Below are positions 1-13,510 of a DNA stretch of 64,000 bases, piece after piece. The number at the start of each line of letters is the position of its first letter. Positions within the stretch are counted from its first letter, which is position 1. Source of the stretch: Terfezia claveryi (Eukaryota; Ascomycota; Pezizomycetes; Pezizales; Pezizaceae); contig WHUX01000005.1 in the NCBI GenBank assembly GCA_015179025.1, positions 558,001-622,000 of the forward strand, in the 5' to 3' direction. The notes beneath the pieces are model-generated. The model did no database searches. It worked only from the letters and a program-made list of their open reading frames with translations, and was not told the DNA's origin. Made by a program: the position numbers and the translations under genes.

Positions 1-3000
1 CATCGCCCTCACTACTCTCCTCCGAACTCTCCTCTTCCAACTCATCGTCGTTCAGGCCTTCGAATCCAGCAGGCTCTCCCATGCTCGAGCTGCAGTCCAC
101 GCACAACATGATTATCTCGCTAGGTGAAGTGTGTTTCTTCCCCTCCGCCTCGCCAAGAGAGTCCAAAGATATACTTCCATCCGCCTTTCGCTGCTGTAGG
201 ATTGGCTCCAGCTGCTGGGTGATCACAGACACGTCCACATCCACTGCTCCGCCACGGGTCGGGCGGAAAATTGTAATGCTGTGCCAGAGGTCATGATTAG
301 CTCCTATTCAACCCGCTAGCTGCGCTTAGCGAAAAAGGGAAATAAAAAGTTTAGAGGCGGGATGCCGTACTCTTTGTCTGGTGGCGCACACGCCGGTCGA
401 CCGACATATACAGCCATCAGTCCCAGTCCATCTAACGAAAGCGCCGGTTCCTGCACCCTAGACCGCAAATTCATCGGTGGCACAACCGCAAATGTCCCGG
501 TAGCTGATTGTTGACAAAGCTCTCTGACATTGTAGTTCAGTAACCGTGGACATGTTGCTGCGGCCTCCAGGGCTGTTGCCGGACGGCTGATGGCATCAGC
601 CACCGGGTTTCTTAAGCCGCGTTCGGCGCTCTGCAAGGTCAGGTGTAGCATATCGCTCTCAAACATCGTAACCCCCGTCATAGTCCCCGCTGTACGCCGG
701 ATAAGCTTGAGCACCTTCATTTCCTCAGCATTAGGGATTGTTCGAATAACAGGTACGGGGGCTAGGCCCTTCAGCATCCCGTGGGTCAATGCTTGGAAAT
801 GTGCGGCCTCGACAATGCCTATATTTGTAGTGACCGGGTCCGCAAGTGGCAGGAATGTCTCGGCGTCTGCAAGGCTAACAAACTTCATAGCATCTAGATA
901 CTCGGTGGCAGCCGCATTTTGCACCCGGAGCCCACCAGCTAGCTCCAATGCGAGGTGGTAAAAGAGGCGTGAGGCCTCGAGGACCCGGTTCTGCTTGTTC
1001 TCGATGAGCCATCGCGCTGGGGCTATCAACTCTCTAGTAAGCTCGTAGATGCACTGCACCAGTACGGCGGCTTCTGGGGGAGGGAGGCTTCTCCCATTCA
1101 TCAGGGTATGTAAAGTACGGAGGATTGGGGGGAAGTGAGTCAGGCGCATGAAGAGCGCGAGCACTGCATTTTGAGTCGGCACATCTGCTTTTGCGATACG
1201 TGAGGCAAATACACGCGTTGAGGAAAGGAATGTCCCAATTCCACGCTCAGTCTGAGTAGAAGAGAGACTCTGTATACCCGTTATGAATGTCAGCGTGCTA
1301 CATGAGATAGTCAAGCCCTCACGATTATGCAAGTGTGGAAATCCAAGCTTACCCAACAATTCCGGTCCATGAACATCGCATCCATACCACTGTCTTCCAA
1401 ATTACCACGGCTACCATCAGTAGCTTCCGCCTGCCGCCGAACTGTAACAAACAAGTTCACCACACCTCCCACCATACACTCATCGAGGCGAAGCGCTCCC
1501 AGTTGCGTCTGCGGGTCGACACAAACTATTGGTGCATCAGCAGTGTGTATGTCGATATCATACATAACCCCAGTGCTGCTCCAACGACTACTTCCAATAC
1601 TAAGACCACTACCTGGCTGTGGCAAATTAGTATCCCACAGGTCGATCAATGCAGCTGGTGGCCTCGACCCCTGCGCAAGTTGGTGCTTTCGTTTAGAGCA
1701 TATAGAGACCACACACGAATATTCGAACAGCATCCGTCTGAACATCGAGCCACCTGGAGGTGACTCAATTTGGGCCCCAAAAACATTAGCTACCTTGTCA
1801 GCCAGATCACACTGCGCACTCAACGCCGTCCGGAGTATTGTTCGAAGGTCGGTGACTGATAACCCATTGATAGAGGAGGGCACCGATGTACTACTCGAAG
1901 ATGCCGATGCACTATTCGAAGACACGCCAACTGTGGGCGGTAGCAGCAACTTTTCAACCTTACTCCGGTCCCAAACCAGCACCAGGAACCGCTGGGTAGT
2001 GTCGACAGGAATGTATTCGCGCTTTGGTGCGCCGAGTGGGTCTGCATTCTGTAGAATTAGTATGGGCTCTTCTCCCATATTTTGTAGCCCCCGGGCAAAG
2101 TGACAGGATAGAAAAAAAGCAAACACTGACGAGCAACGGGACATTTGTCTCCTGTATCCACCCTATCTCCGCAATGCTGATGAAACATGTGCTGGCAGCT
2201 TACATTGCGGACGTACCCGCACTGCACAGATCCTCTACCCTCAATTCCAACACAATCTACGCATGGCCCACTCAGCTCCCTTGTACACAGCCCGCACAGG
2301 AGGCTATGCTGCCCTGTCCCAAGAAAATGCACCTGCTCCGTCGTTCCCCCACGGGCCACCTTCCGTGCCAAAACGCAATTGCACACCTCGTGGTGATGCT
2401 CATGTTCATGACTTCCATAATTGTCACCCAAACTAAAAGCATACTCGGCGATAACTTTCTTGACTTCCAGTATCGTTGTTCCCCACCCAACTCCAAACCG
2501 TGATGGCAGCGTAGGGATATCCTCGATTCTATTTTTGAGCTTTGCCTGCTCTGGACTGACGATGCGGAGTACGAGAGGTGGGGGAGGAAGCCTGGCAGGA
2601 TCAGCCTCGACCAGCACACACCGCTTCTTGTCAATCACTATGTCCCCATTGGCACTACTCTGGCTTGCCGACCGAGAACGTCTAGCTCCGCCAACGCCAG
2701 ATCCTTCGACCTCGGTCTCCGGAAACACCAGCCAAACAGCCTCTACATCGGGATTCAGGACGATATCCTCAAGCAGGTCGTCGTCAGAGAGTAAACCCCC
2801 GTTCACACCGCCAAGTCGCGCGACTGGTGGAGCACTGCTACTCGGTGGGACAAACTTCATCCGTCCCACACGGGTCATGGCGGATTGGCAGAGGGAAAGT
2901 ATAGTAGCGGCCCACGGGTGGGGAATGACAAGGGTAAGTGTTTTGTTCGTAGAGGGGACGTGGACGTGGACGGTGAATCGCCCTTTGGCAGGCTTTGCAC

Positions 3001-3100
3001 AGCGGTGATAAGTTAGTTCAGAGGGCTGTATAATGGAAGAAGTACCTACCCGTCCGCCCTGAAGCTGCCCTTTTGGGGGCCCTTCCCCCGGGCTCTCCAT
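1..3100 (-). CDS. RING-H2 plus von Willebrand A domain protein, 3' end beyond window
   Basis: A multi-exon gene read right to left. The first large exon (to about 2127) encodes a region resembling ubiquitin-like folds, then a Cys/His cluster (CGLC, CVDC, CQHMFHQHC, CP) like the RBX1/APC11 RING-H2. Later exons (about 2071-1353 and 1297-380) encode a long helical region without a recognised domain. The last visible exon (about 290-1) contains IIMLCVDCSSSMGE, whose D-x-S-x-S is a MIDAS metal-binding motif of a vWA domain. Introns I can place are about 2995-3049 (with CTAAC), 2072-2126, 1298-1352 (GTAAGC..GTAG) and roughly 291-379. RING plus vWA suggests an E3 ubiquitin ligase, by analogy with plant RGLG/WAV3 proteins, but the rest is unfamiliar and the function is inferred. 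The C-terminus is missing. Confidence 0.65.
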
Positions 3101-3148
3101 GCCTTCTGTTGTTACAAGAAGGCTACAAAGTGAACCTCAAACTTTCTT

Positions 3149-3180
3149 CAAGCCAAACTAACTTTCTTCAAGCCAGACTA
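3149..3180 (-). repeat. Tandem micro-insertions with AACTTTCTT duplications
   Basis: Three exact copies of the 9-mer AACTTTCTT (3140-3148, 3160-3168, 3181-3189) are separated by CAAGCCAAACT and CAAGCCAGACTA. The second spacer matches the constant end of the dispersed micro-insertion family (reverse complement TAGTCTGGCTTG). It is either two insertions or one insertion followed by tandem duplication. Confidence 0.6.
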
Positions 3181-3760
3181 AACTTTCTTGATAGCTGCTA
3201 TTAGGCCACGCAAAACAAACTAGAGTTTGTGCCAATACCCAAAGTGATGTTGATGATGAAAACCAGTTGGAAAACCAGTTGAAAAACTAGTTGTAATGCT
3301 TGTCGAAGTTGTGTTTGGTGAGATAGATGTATATCAGAATGTGAAATTGCCCTGTACTTTCAGAGAACGTCACCCCGCACATTCGTGAATTTATAGGCAT
3401 TGTATTCTGCGGCTGACTGCCTATACATGTCAACATACCATAGGTAAGCAGCTCATACATAGGGACGAAGGCCCACCGCTTTTTCCATGAAAGCATTGGT
3501 TAGCATTGTGCAGATGTCGACGCACATGACGGGAAAACTTATGCATGGATTCAGAAAGCAAACGAATTCCCAACAGATGCCGTTGCTTTTTAGCGATTGG
3601 TACAACAATTGATAGGCAACAGAACCAGAGGGGTACGCCCCACGAGCAGGAGAGGGTTCCCTTGCAATATACGTGCCAAAACTTGATATATGATTTTTTC
3701 CAGGTGGGTTTGCGCATTGTCTGTTTTGTGATAAGATGGTCAATCGTCGTCTGGAGATAC

Positions 3761-3784
3761 GAGGGGCTTGTGCCAACCAGACTA
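3761..3784 (-). repeat. Micro-insertion, 24 bp, with 12-bp direct repeats
   Basis: The unit starts GAGGGGCTTG and ends GTGCCAACCAGACTA. It is immediately flanked by two exact copies of GTCTGGAGATAC (3749-3760 and 3785-3796), read as a target-site duplication. The exact boundary is ambiguous because the duplication begins with bases resembling the element end. Confidence 0.7.
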
Positions 3785-4407
3785 GTCTGGAGATACCTAG
3801 AAAACTTCAGCAGCACACAACAAGCTCTTCCGCTTTCCCTTGAAATATGTGGGATAAACTGCAATACGCAATACAGTACGCAGCACCATGGCCCTTGGCA
3901 AGTTGGCAGAGTATTGCTGAATTAATATCCATGTCGCTCCGTACCGTACCGAAATACCCACATAAAACACCACCGACTCTCTGCATAATAATATATCCAC
4001 TAATATTTTATCTTTCCTGCTGCCTCGAGCCCCTCCCCACCCCACAGAATGTCTTGTGAGGACGGCTTTGGAAGTCGCAATTCTATTCCCAGGGCTTGAT
4101 TTGATGATGGTGAGTGCCCTTGCACGTGGTAGGAGAGTCTGCTAAAAGACCCTATGCTAGGTTGTTCTGACGAACGCATTCACTCTTGGCGCATGAGACT
4201 AATAAAATAAATGGCGCAGCTAGTGATGATTATGTAATTTGGTTGACGTGAATACGAACATGCCTTCAAGTATACATGACAATACAATACAAATCATTCC
4301 ACAAATCAATAGATCTAGGCGTAAATTTTTCAAGAAGTGGATACTAATAGACATGTCAAATATCCTCAAATCAAATAAGGCAGAATTTTTCCTTGGAAAC
4401 GATATTA

Positions 4408-5777
4408 CAATCCGTGGGCATTAGTCATGGTGAAACCAAAATTTGAGCCTCAAAACCGGCCCTGCGCCACTACGTCAAGATCTCAATTCTGTGCTATATC
4501 TCAACAACTATATGTCGCTCAAGTATGAAATGAAATATGAAAGAAAGTATAGGTAGTGAAGAAACAAAGCTCAAAGGTTCAGCCAAATTAAAGAAAAATT
4601 GCACAAACAGAAAAGGTTGAAAATACAGCTAATAGCGAGTGTACCAGCCCTTAGTGGCAATAACAGCTGTAGGCATACTGCTCCACAATGATTGAAAAAC
4701 AGACTCCGGAATTGATTTCCATGCCTCAGGCAAGACTTCAGCAAGTCAAGCTTGAACTGCATCTGGCCCTCCAGAGGTGTTGGCAATGTCAAGATACTTT
4801 GCATGTAAGAACTGCTTCAGATGAATCCAGACATGTTCGATAGGATTGAGATCAGGGCTATAGAGAGGGTGTCTGTCAACTGAAATATTATGTCGCTTAA
4901 GGAACTCAGTCACTAGCTTAGCTGTGTGAACTGGAGCATTGTCTTGTTGGAATTTGGCATTGCCAATAGTGCGATTGATGTAATCAATGACTGGAAGGAG
5001 GAGGGACTCAAGCAGGCGACAATAAACAGAGGCATTAACAGAACGTACCACCAGAGGTATAAAAGTACCACGCTGTTTCCCCCAGAAGCATCCCCAAACC
5101 ATTATAGATGTTCCTTTTCCTTTTGGGATTGCATTAATACAATCCTTATCCCACTTTTATTCAGGTGTACGAAATACCCATATTTGTCTTGCATGAGCGG
5201 ACCGTTCTACAGTGCACTCATCACTCCAAATCGTACTTTGAAAGTCTTCTATAGTCCAGTCCTTCCTTTCTAGTGCCCATGCTAGCCTCTCCTTAGCTCT
5301 TGCCGCATTTAATTTCAGTCTTTTCTTTGCTAGCCACTTGCGTAGGCCATTCTCTCTTAGGTAGTGGTCCAAGGTATCTAGTGACACATGAGGGCAACAA
5401 TGTTGTCGAATTTGCTCTCTAGTCCATGTCACATTCTTCTTTACACATCGAAGTATTGCCCTTCTATCTTGTTTGCTGAGCTTTTTTGGTCTACTGGGCC
5501 TAGGAGCATTTTCAATATGCCCCCGTTCTGTTACCCGATTTAGGAAATTTTTGATCGTTGACCAAGGGCGGCCAGAAATCACGGAAATCATGGTGATTGT
5601 ATATTGTAAATGGAAGAGAACGAGGATAATACCTCTCTCTACTATAGTCATCTCTCGTCGCACAGTAGAAGTTATGGTTGTTGCGGTATGGGGCTTAATG
5701 TCCGTTGTCGAGTCGGTGATTCTTCGCTTTTTCCCCGCGCCGATCTATGTTTCACCATGACTAATGCCCACGGATTG
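4408..5777 (-). mobile_element. Tc1/mariner transposon, full length with TIRs
   Basis: A 1,370-bp element bounded by 29-bp perfect terminal inverted repeats (4408-4436 and 5749-5777, beginning CAATCCGTGGGCATTAGTCA) and flanked by TA dinucleotides (4406-4407 and 5778-5779), the target duplication expected of Tc1/mariner. It contains one transposase reading frame on the minus strand. Confidence 0.93.
4629..5663 (-). pseudogene. Tc1-type DDE transposase with two in-frame stops
   Basis: The frame of about 345 codons starts at 5663 with an N-terminal helix-turn-helix region, followed by the catalytic landmarks IWSDE, FQQDNAPVHT and YSPDLNPIEH, i.e. a D,D,E triad of the Tc1 (DDE_3) family. The same reading frame runs from end to end but is broken by TAA at 5157-5159, just after FRTPE, and by TGA at 4746-4748, just after DAVQA. 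There is no frameshift. It is therefore a recently inactivated copy. The stops could be C-to-T changes as in RIP, which is inference. The intact TIRs mean it might still be mobilised by a transposase supplied in trans. Confidence 0.9.
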
Positions 5778-6417
5778 TATAAAGTTCCTCAAAAGCAAGG
5801 TGGGTGCCTGACCAAATTTTATGCAAACTTACTAAAAGAAATGCTCCACAAATTATTTGGCAAGCGAGCAGCTACAATTGAGAAACTAGTAAAGCTGATC
5901 AAGCTTCTACGAGGTATGCTACCAAAATACAATTTCTCATACCTACACTTTACACAGCCACAGAAAACCTCTGAGAAGCTGAAGGGATAATGCACCTCAC
6001 GATCCATCATCCATGGAGGAAGCCACAACTATCCACTTGATATATGAAATTCGGATCACATACAAATATTAGTATCACAGACACTACATCTCTGACATTT
6101 GTAACTGGGGGTTGAACGGGATCGGACTCTACGGGCCTAACTAAACCAGCGGACCCCACCAACAAAAGACTGCATCATCCCCGCCTCTGAGGTTGTTTAT
6201 GGTAACTTGGATGTCTTCTTTGAGTATTATTTTTTAGTGGTACGCTCTCTAATTCTTCCGCCATCATTCCCGCTGTGTGCGTGGAGTCTTTTTTCTTCCA
6301 TCAGATTTTCCTCACCGACTCCATGTTGCCACTGTGCCTCTCAGCATCAGTTCCATTTACCCGCATCTGACTAAGTTGTACCACCCTCCTCCTGCCTGTC
6401 ATGGTTCCCTAAGGTCC
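5778..6417. other. Spacer between Tc1 element and MGR3
   Basis: AT-rich spacer holding the 3' side of the MGR3 gene. I see no gene or RNA here. Confidence 0.5.
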
Positions 6418-8047
6418 TTACTTCTGTTCATCTGCCGTTACCAATCCTTCTTCAGCTCTAAGAATACCATCTTCCCATCCTACATTCATTGCCTCCTTGT
6501 GGGCCTGTTGGAAAAGCTTCTTCGCTGTTTCACGATCTCCACGTTGCAGGCGAAGCTCTGCCAGGTTTATCAATGCCGTGACGTGCGCCTGCATACATTC
6601 TTCCAATTTAAGAATCTCCTTTAACTCAGGGCTGGCATCAGGCTTCAGTGAGGTCAACTCTCCTGCCATTTTAGCCCAGTATTCGGCTGCTGTGGAAGGA
6701 TTTATCGCAGGCGGTGGTGATATGACTGTTCCAGGAATGGGTGGAGCGACTGGTAGTTCGGAGATCGCAGCTGAGACCGTATTCATGATAGTTGCTGCAT
6801 GGCATAATCGTGCTGGGTCGTCAAGAGGACCAGGAGTGTTAGGGGGATACAAAGTTTGGATGGCGTGAATAAGGAGGGGGGTAGCAAGCTGTGGGCGGCT
6901 GGTCGTCAAATAATGTGTTGCGAGGGCTGTGTTTTGTCAGCGGTTCTGCTGCTGAAGTGACAGGGAGTAAATAGCCATACTCTCAAATGCTGATGCCATT
7001 TCGACTTGCGTAAGCCACCCGTCCTGCAGGGTATTTTCTGTGACTCCTGAAGGCTCACTTTTATTCTTCCTTCTCTGCTCCTCTGGTATGATCATTGCTA
7101 TGGTCGACTCTAGCACCCTTTCACCTTCCTGCATCCGCTGCTTTTCCCTCAGCTCCCCGGTCTGAGCTTGCTCCTCAGGCCATTCCTCGAGCAATAAACT
7201 CCCGAGCTTCACTCCTGTTCCCACCGCCCTCCGCGCCAACTCAGCCCTCTCTACCTCCAATTCAGCCATTCTCTGCTCCATAGCAATCGTACCAGAAGCC
7301 TTTACCTGAGCTGGTGCCTTCCCCCCCTCTTTTCCACTTGCTGGCTTCATACTCGCATTCTCAGCCCCTTCTTTCATTCTTGTATCCCAGACTTCTAGTC
7401 CTGTACGTAGCGAATTCCAAACATCTCGCAGCACCTCCACTGCCTTGTCTTTTCGCCCACTCTCCTCACACAACCTAGCAATTTCAATCTTTACCCCCGT
7501 TACTTCTTTAGAAAGCGGATGCATTCCCTCCTCTCTTGCTTTTTCCAGGGCTGCAATAAAGTGTCGGGCTGCATCCTTGGGGCTATACGATGATGAACCA
7601 GGATTGCGGGAATAGTAAAGGGCCCGACGCAGCTCCTTAGCTACCGATGGCGGATAATTATGCAGAGCTCGAGCCGCCCATTGTTGGTATTTTGTGTACC
7701 CGTATAAAATGAGAAGCAAGCCCACGGTCGTACTGCTTCAGATGGGGATTGGAGGGTTAGAGTGCATGTAGAGAGTTGCAAGACGGGGACAATTACGTGA
7801 GGATAGCGGCCACAACTGGTACCCGCAAGGAACGCCAATTGCCAGTCTGGCGCTCGTATTGCACACGCCGGCGATACTTGTTGAATAGATTTCGTCGTTG
7901 TTGCTGAGGGTTGGCGCAGAGCACCTGGAGGGGCAATTGCCTCACACTGGACTGCCGCCCCAGCAGGCAGTGGATCTGGCAATTGGCGGAAATGAGATAT
8001 GGCGGGGAATAGCGCCGCAGCGTCCCGGCTATTCGCTGCCGTAGCAT
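6418..8047 (-). CDS. MGR3: Mitochondrial inner-membrane TPR protein, Mgr3-like
   Basis: Three exons (8047-7797, 7732-6981, 6926-6418) give 503 aa. The N-terminus is Arg-rich (MLRQRIAGTLRR), as in a mitochondrial presequence. A transmembrane segment, VGLLLILYGYTKY, spans the first intron. The rest carries tetratricopeptide-type helices (AARHFIAALEKAREEG; ALINLAELRLQRGD). This matches fungal Mgr3, which in yeast acts as an adaptor presenting substrates to the i-AAA protease Yme1 in the inner membrane. The second intron is 54 bp (6927-6980, GTATGG..CTGAC..ACAG). If it is read through, a TGA appears in the same frame, so the gene can be mistaken for two ORFs. Splicing restores FETLATHYLTTSRPQL. 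The gene is divergent from the SRAP gene 246 bp away. Confidence 0.85.
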
Positions 8048-8293
8048 AACGTTACTGTGGGGATATATGATCAATGTAGTTCCTGTTTGTGCATCCAGCC
8101 TGGATTGTCCATGACCACCGTTGCCAAGCCGCGATTTCTTTAAGCACATTATGACGTACGCAAGGTCTTGCATATACAGTCATACCTACCGTAGTCCTTT
8201 ATGTCGCATATCTTGGCAGTGGCATTACGTAGATGCTTGCAGAACTTCACACGCATTTTATAAACCCGGACCCTACATCTCCCAACAGCAAAC
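8048..8293. promoter_or_regulatory. Divergent promoter, MGR3 and HMCES
   Basis: These 246 bp separate the two start codons of divergently transcribed genes and so must hold both promoters and 5' leaders. I see no well-defined TATA box or motif. Confidence 0.55.
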
Positions 8294-9947
8294 ATGTGTG
8301 GCCGATACGCTCTTGTACTGGTACGTAATCCGCCATCAGAGCTTAGTTTGTCATGGTAATTAAATAACATAAACCTCAAACCTCATAGCGCCCACCTACG
8401 CTTCGAAGGCGACTTCGCGAATACGGACTCCCTGTCGCTGGACCGCTAGACACGGATCCTAGCTCTAAACGTCCTCACGACGGTAATGGTAAGGGGAGCA
8501 AAGACAAAGAGCACGCATCCGACCGTAATCGTACAGTTCACGATGGGAAAGCTGTAGAAGAGCTTGATTCATCAAACGAGAAGGACGACCCTGAGGGCAT
8601 CCGACAGAGCTATAACATTGCCCCAGGGTATATTGAGCCAGTTTATCGTGCTATCGTGCCTGGTGATGGTGACAATCCAGGGCCTGAGGATCAGGGAAAA
8701 GATAAAGCACTACAGGGTAATCAAGTGGTCTATATTTTGCAAGGCATGAAGTGGGGTAAGTGCAACCCAGTATCCCCACCTGTCCCAGGGCATGTCACAT
8801 TGACCATCGTTTCTTAGGCCTAGTACCATCGTGGACGAAATATAATCCGGACTACCGTTCGTACGTGTGTTTCCTCCAAAGTCTTTCCTTCTGTGCTCAC
8901 CAAGAAAAGCATAATGAAAACTATAAACTGTCGTGATGACTCCCTCCTCCATAATTCCGGCATGTGGAACTCCATGAAGAAGAAGAAACGATGCGTTGTT
9001 CTCGCGGAAGGGTTCTACGAGTGGCAGAAGAAAGGAAAGGAGAAGGTAGTCCTCCTTCATCATCATTTAACACAAACTTACCCGCCTTGTAGATACCACA
9101 TTACATTAAGCGGAAAGACGGAAACTTAATGTACATGGCTGGTCTATGGGATTGTGTGACCCTCCCCGATTCGGACACGGGCCAGCCAATGCGATCTTAT
9201 ACTTACACAATAATTACCGTCCCTGCATCATCTCAGATGGAATTTCTTCATGACCGTATGCCGGCACTTCTGACCACCCCTGAAGAGATCTTCACCTGGC
9301 TTGACCCAGCCACAACTACCTGGACTCCGGAGCTTCAACGTCTCCTCCATCCTTTCTTAGGGACATTAGAAATTTACCCAGTGCCGAAGGAAGTGGGAAA
9401 GGTGGGAAATAATGATAAAAGTTTTGTCCTGCCCAGAGATTCAGAGGAGAACAAGTCAAATATAAAAAATTGGTTTGGTGAAAAAGGGACAAAGAAGATT
9501 GCAATAAAGACCGAAGGTGTTGAAGTCAATGCTGATCCAAATGAGCATAAGGGTCAAACGGAACCAGACGAGGGGAACGAGAAAAGGCACGAGAAAAACT
9601 CTAAGCAGGAGATAGAGGAATCCAAAACGAAGGACTCTGTGCTATTACCGGGCACTGAAGAAGTCCCGGAGGCTAAAGAGGCAACACTCACGGTATCAAG
9701 GAAGAGGGCACTTGCGAAGACCTCCCTCTCTGAGGATCAAGCGGTCCCACATTCAAAGTGGCAGAGGCGAGCAATATCCCCTATACATTCTTTGAAAACG
9801 GTTGATTCTGCTTCGAAACCGCAACACAAACTCAGATCGCCGACCTCGAATAACAGGCCTGCCGGGAAGGGTGCTCGAAATCAACCAAACAAGAAGAAAG
9901 CTGCTGGGGATGGAAGCATGAAAATCACCAATTTTTTCCCAAAATGA
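8294..9947 (+). CDS. HMCES: SRAP-domain abasic-site DNA-protein crosslinking protein
   Basis: Five exons (8294-8320, 8389-8755, 8818-8860, 8910-9045, 9093-9947) give 475 aa. The protein starts MCGRYALVL; Cys2 is the nucleophile of SRAP proteins (HMCES, YedK), which crosslink to abasic sites in single-stranded DNA and shield them during replication. Other family landmarks are SYNIAPGY, WGLVPSW, TINCR (usually INAR), AEGFYEW with the catalytic Glu, and HDRMPALL with the His. The long charged C-terminal tail is low complexity and ends MKITNFFPK, resembling a PCNA-interacting (PIP) box as in human HMCES. Cys2 lies in a first exon of only nine codons. Identification is strong; the PIP function is inferred. 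Confidence 0.92.
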
Positions 9948-11443
9948 GAACATTTTACCCGACCTCACAACCTCGAGTTGACAGCCATTATTATCAACTA
10001 CTCTTACCTCTTTCCTAGCGCTTAGCGTTTCTTTTATTTCTGTTTTCTTTAGGATTCAGTAGTGACTTCATTTTCCTCTCCAACATCGCCTTGGAGATGC
10101 AGTCGTGCCTCTTCACACTCCGGCTGTGAGTCTATTCTGGGGGCTAGGTGGAGTGATATATATATTATAATCTGCGAACGTGGAAATGGTTAAAGTTAGC
10201 TTGAGTTATCAAGGTTTTACCATTGTTTCCAAATGTGGCGATCTGTAGTCACACGAAACGACATGAATTCTCATTGTCAGTATGTGAAACGAGTTGTGCA
10301 GGAGGTAGAGGGAGATCATCGTTTCGAAAATGTATTAGGTTGGAGAAACAGAAAAAGGAATATGGGAAATCATCCTTGAGATGGCGAGGATTTCAGCCTT
10401 GCACGTCGTCATCCTTCTGGTTCACCAGGGGACCCTGGCATACATGACAGGACGGAGTATATAGTACGTAGGCCGAGATTTATGGTGGGACGCTTGAGGA
10501 TGTCTTCGAGTCATAGCATTTCCGCGTTGATTGAAGTCTCATGCCCAAGCAACAGGCCGCAGTGTTTTGTAGTCCGGATGGCATCAAGGGGGATAGTCCA
10601 AGGGGGTTCAGCTGAGGGAGTGCAAAAGAGCACAAAGCTAAGACAGGTCGGTACTAGCCTACCGGTATCCTTCCAGACGGGGTCCTGAATTTCACATACC
10701 TAGGTAGTACAACTAGAATACAACATTCAAATTCAACGGGAAGCTCAGCGTAGTAGGCGTATATCTGCATCAGCATCCGATCGCAGCGTTTGATTTGCAG
10801 TCGTGAAATAATGGTATGTCCCGGAGGTGAATCTTTGCACAACGTCCAGGTGGAAGATCCAACCACGACATAAAAAGGCGGCCTCCATAACCACCCGCTG
10901 CAACGCCGCCGAAACCAGCATCCCTGCAACTCACCCCTCCTCAGCCAACACCCCACCCCGCCCGCTGCTCGCCTTTCTCCTGCCGTTCCTTTCCCCATCC
11001 CTTTCGGCCCCCTTGACTAGAGCTCGCTTTACTTACACAAGCCTGTATCAACCGATTCATTAACGAGCAAGTGCGACCGCCGGTCCAATCTTTTTCTCAA
11101 TCTTTCGCTCTTGCTTTCAGCTTCTTGTCTTGCTCCGTGCATTCATTGGAGTCGTATGTACCTCCTACAAAACCGCTTTATTTAGTGAGATCCAGAGCTT
11201 AGTTTAGTACGGACGAGCGAGCTTACCTTTGCAGTCGCGTGTTGGCAGGTTCCTAGATCTTGATCTGGAGGAGAGTTTGGCTCAAGAGCCCCTTAATTGA
11301 TATCACAGCGTCACGCTGCTTTGGCTCAGCGCCCGCAACGCTATCGTTATTCACTTCACTGGGAGTACTACGGTCGTTTCGATATAATACCCGGCCCAGC
11401 CCTCGTTAGCCCTGTTTTGAACATCAATACGACAATCTCCACG
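9948..11443. promoter_or_regulatory. Long upstream region of the MAP kinase gene
   Basis: About 1.5 kb without a credible gene. The part nearest the kinase (about 10900-11440) is pyrimidine-rich and holds GTATGT-type sequences (e.g. 11155), consistent with a long and perhaps spliced 5' leader. No defined promoter element is recognised. Confidence 0.4.
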
Positions 11444-13036
<1,593 letters not shown>

Positions 13037-13392
13037 AGTTGCGATGGCATGAGCGCAGAAGCCGAAGGGGTTGAAGATACAGGATATGTGGGGTGTTTAT
13101 ACAAGTTATTATTCTGTTTGCGCCCAAGGTCCTATACCCAGGAGAAAGTATAGCATAGACGAAGGAACGTCGAGTTACTGAGAAGACATCATCATTATTA
13201 GTTTTGTTACGTTATTGTAGCGAGTGGTTGCGTCGGGGGTGCTTGAGTATCTTTTTGTTACAAGTAACGGCTCTAAATATTTACACGAGGGTTGGAAAAT
13301 GTTGAAATTTTGAATCGAATGGAAAAATTGCCTTCCCCGAGTTGCACACGTTACAATATCGCGCATATTAGTGCTGGTACGGAGTACTCCGT

Positions 13393-13401
13393 GCCAACCA
13401 G
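13393..13401 (-). repeat. Possible micro-insertion remnant with ACTCCGT repeats
   Basis: GCCAACCAG lies between two exact copies of ACTCCGT (13386-13392 and 13402-13408). Only part of the family motif is present and the repeat is 7 bp, so membership is weaker than for other copies. Confidence 0.4.
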
Positions 13402-13510
13402 ACTCCGTACCTGAAATATGTTTTACCGACTTGGCGCAGGAGGTAGGAGTGAGAACCCTGCATCGCAGTTGGCACATCGCAGCCCAGGCAACAGGCAGCC
13501 ATCAGCCCAT

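Larger units (their letters stand above)
3101..4407. other. Spacer with two micro-insertion loci
   Basis: No convincing coding sequence; short ORFs on both strands have no recognisable domains. It holds a triple AACTTTCTT array at 3140-3189 and a micro-insertion at 3761-3784, described separately. Confidence 0.6.

Noticed and set aside
6100..6170. Possible tRNA T-arm near GTTGAACGGG
   Set aside because: Flanking stems do not pair and no acceptor or anticodon arm can be built.
6928..6936. Nonsense mutation in MGR3
   Set aside because: The TGA lies within a well-supported 54-bp intron.
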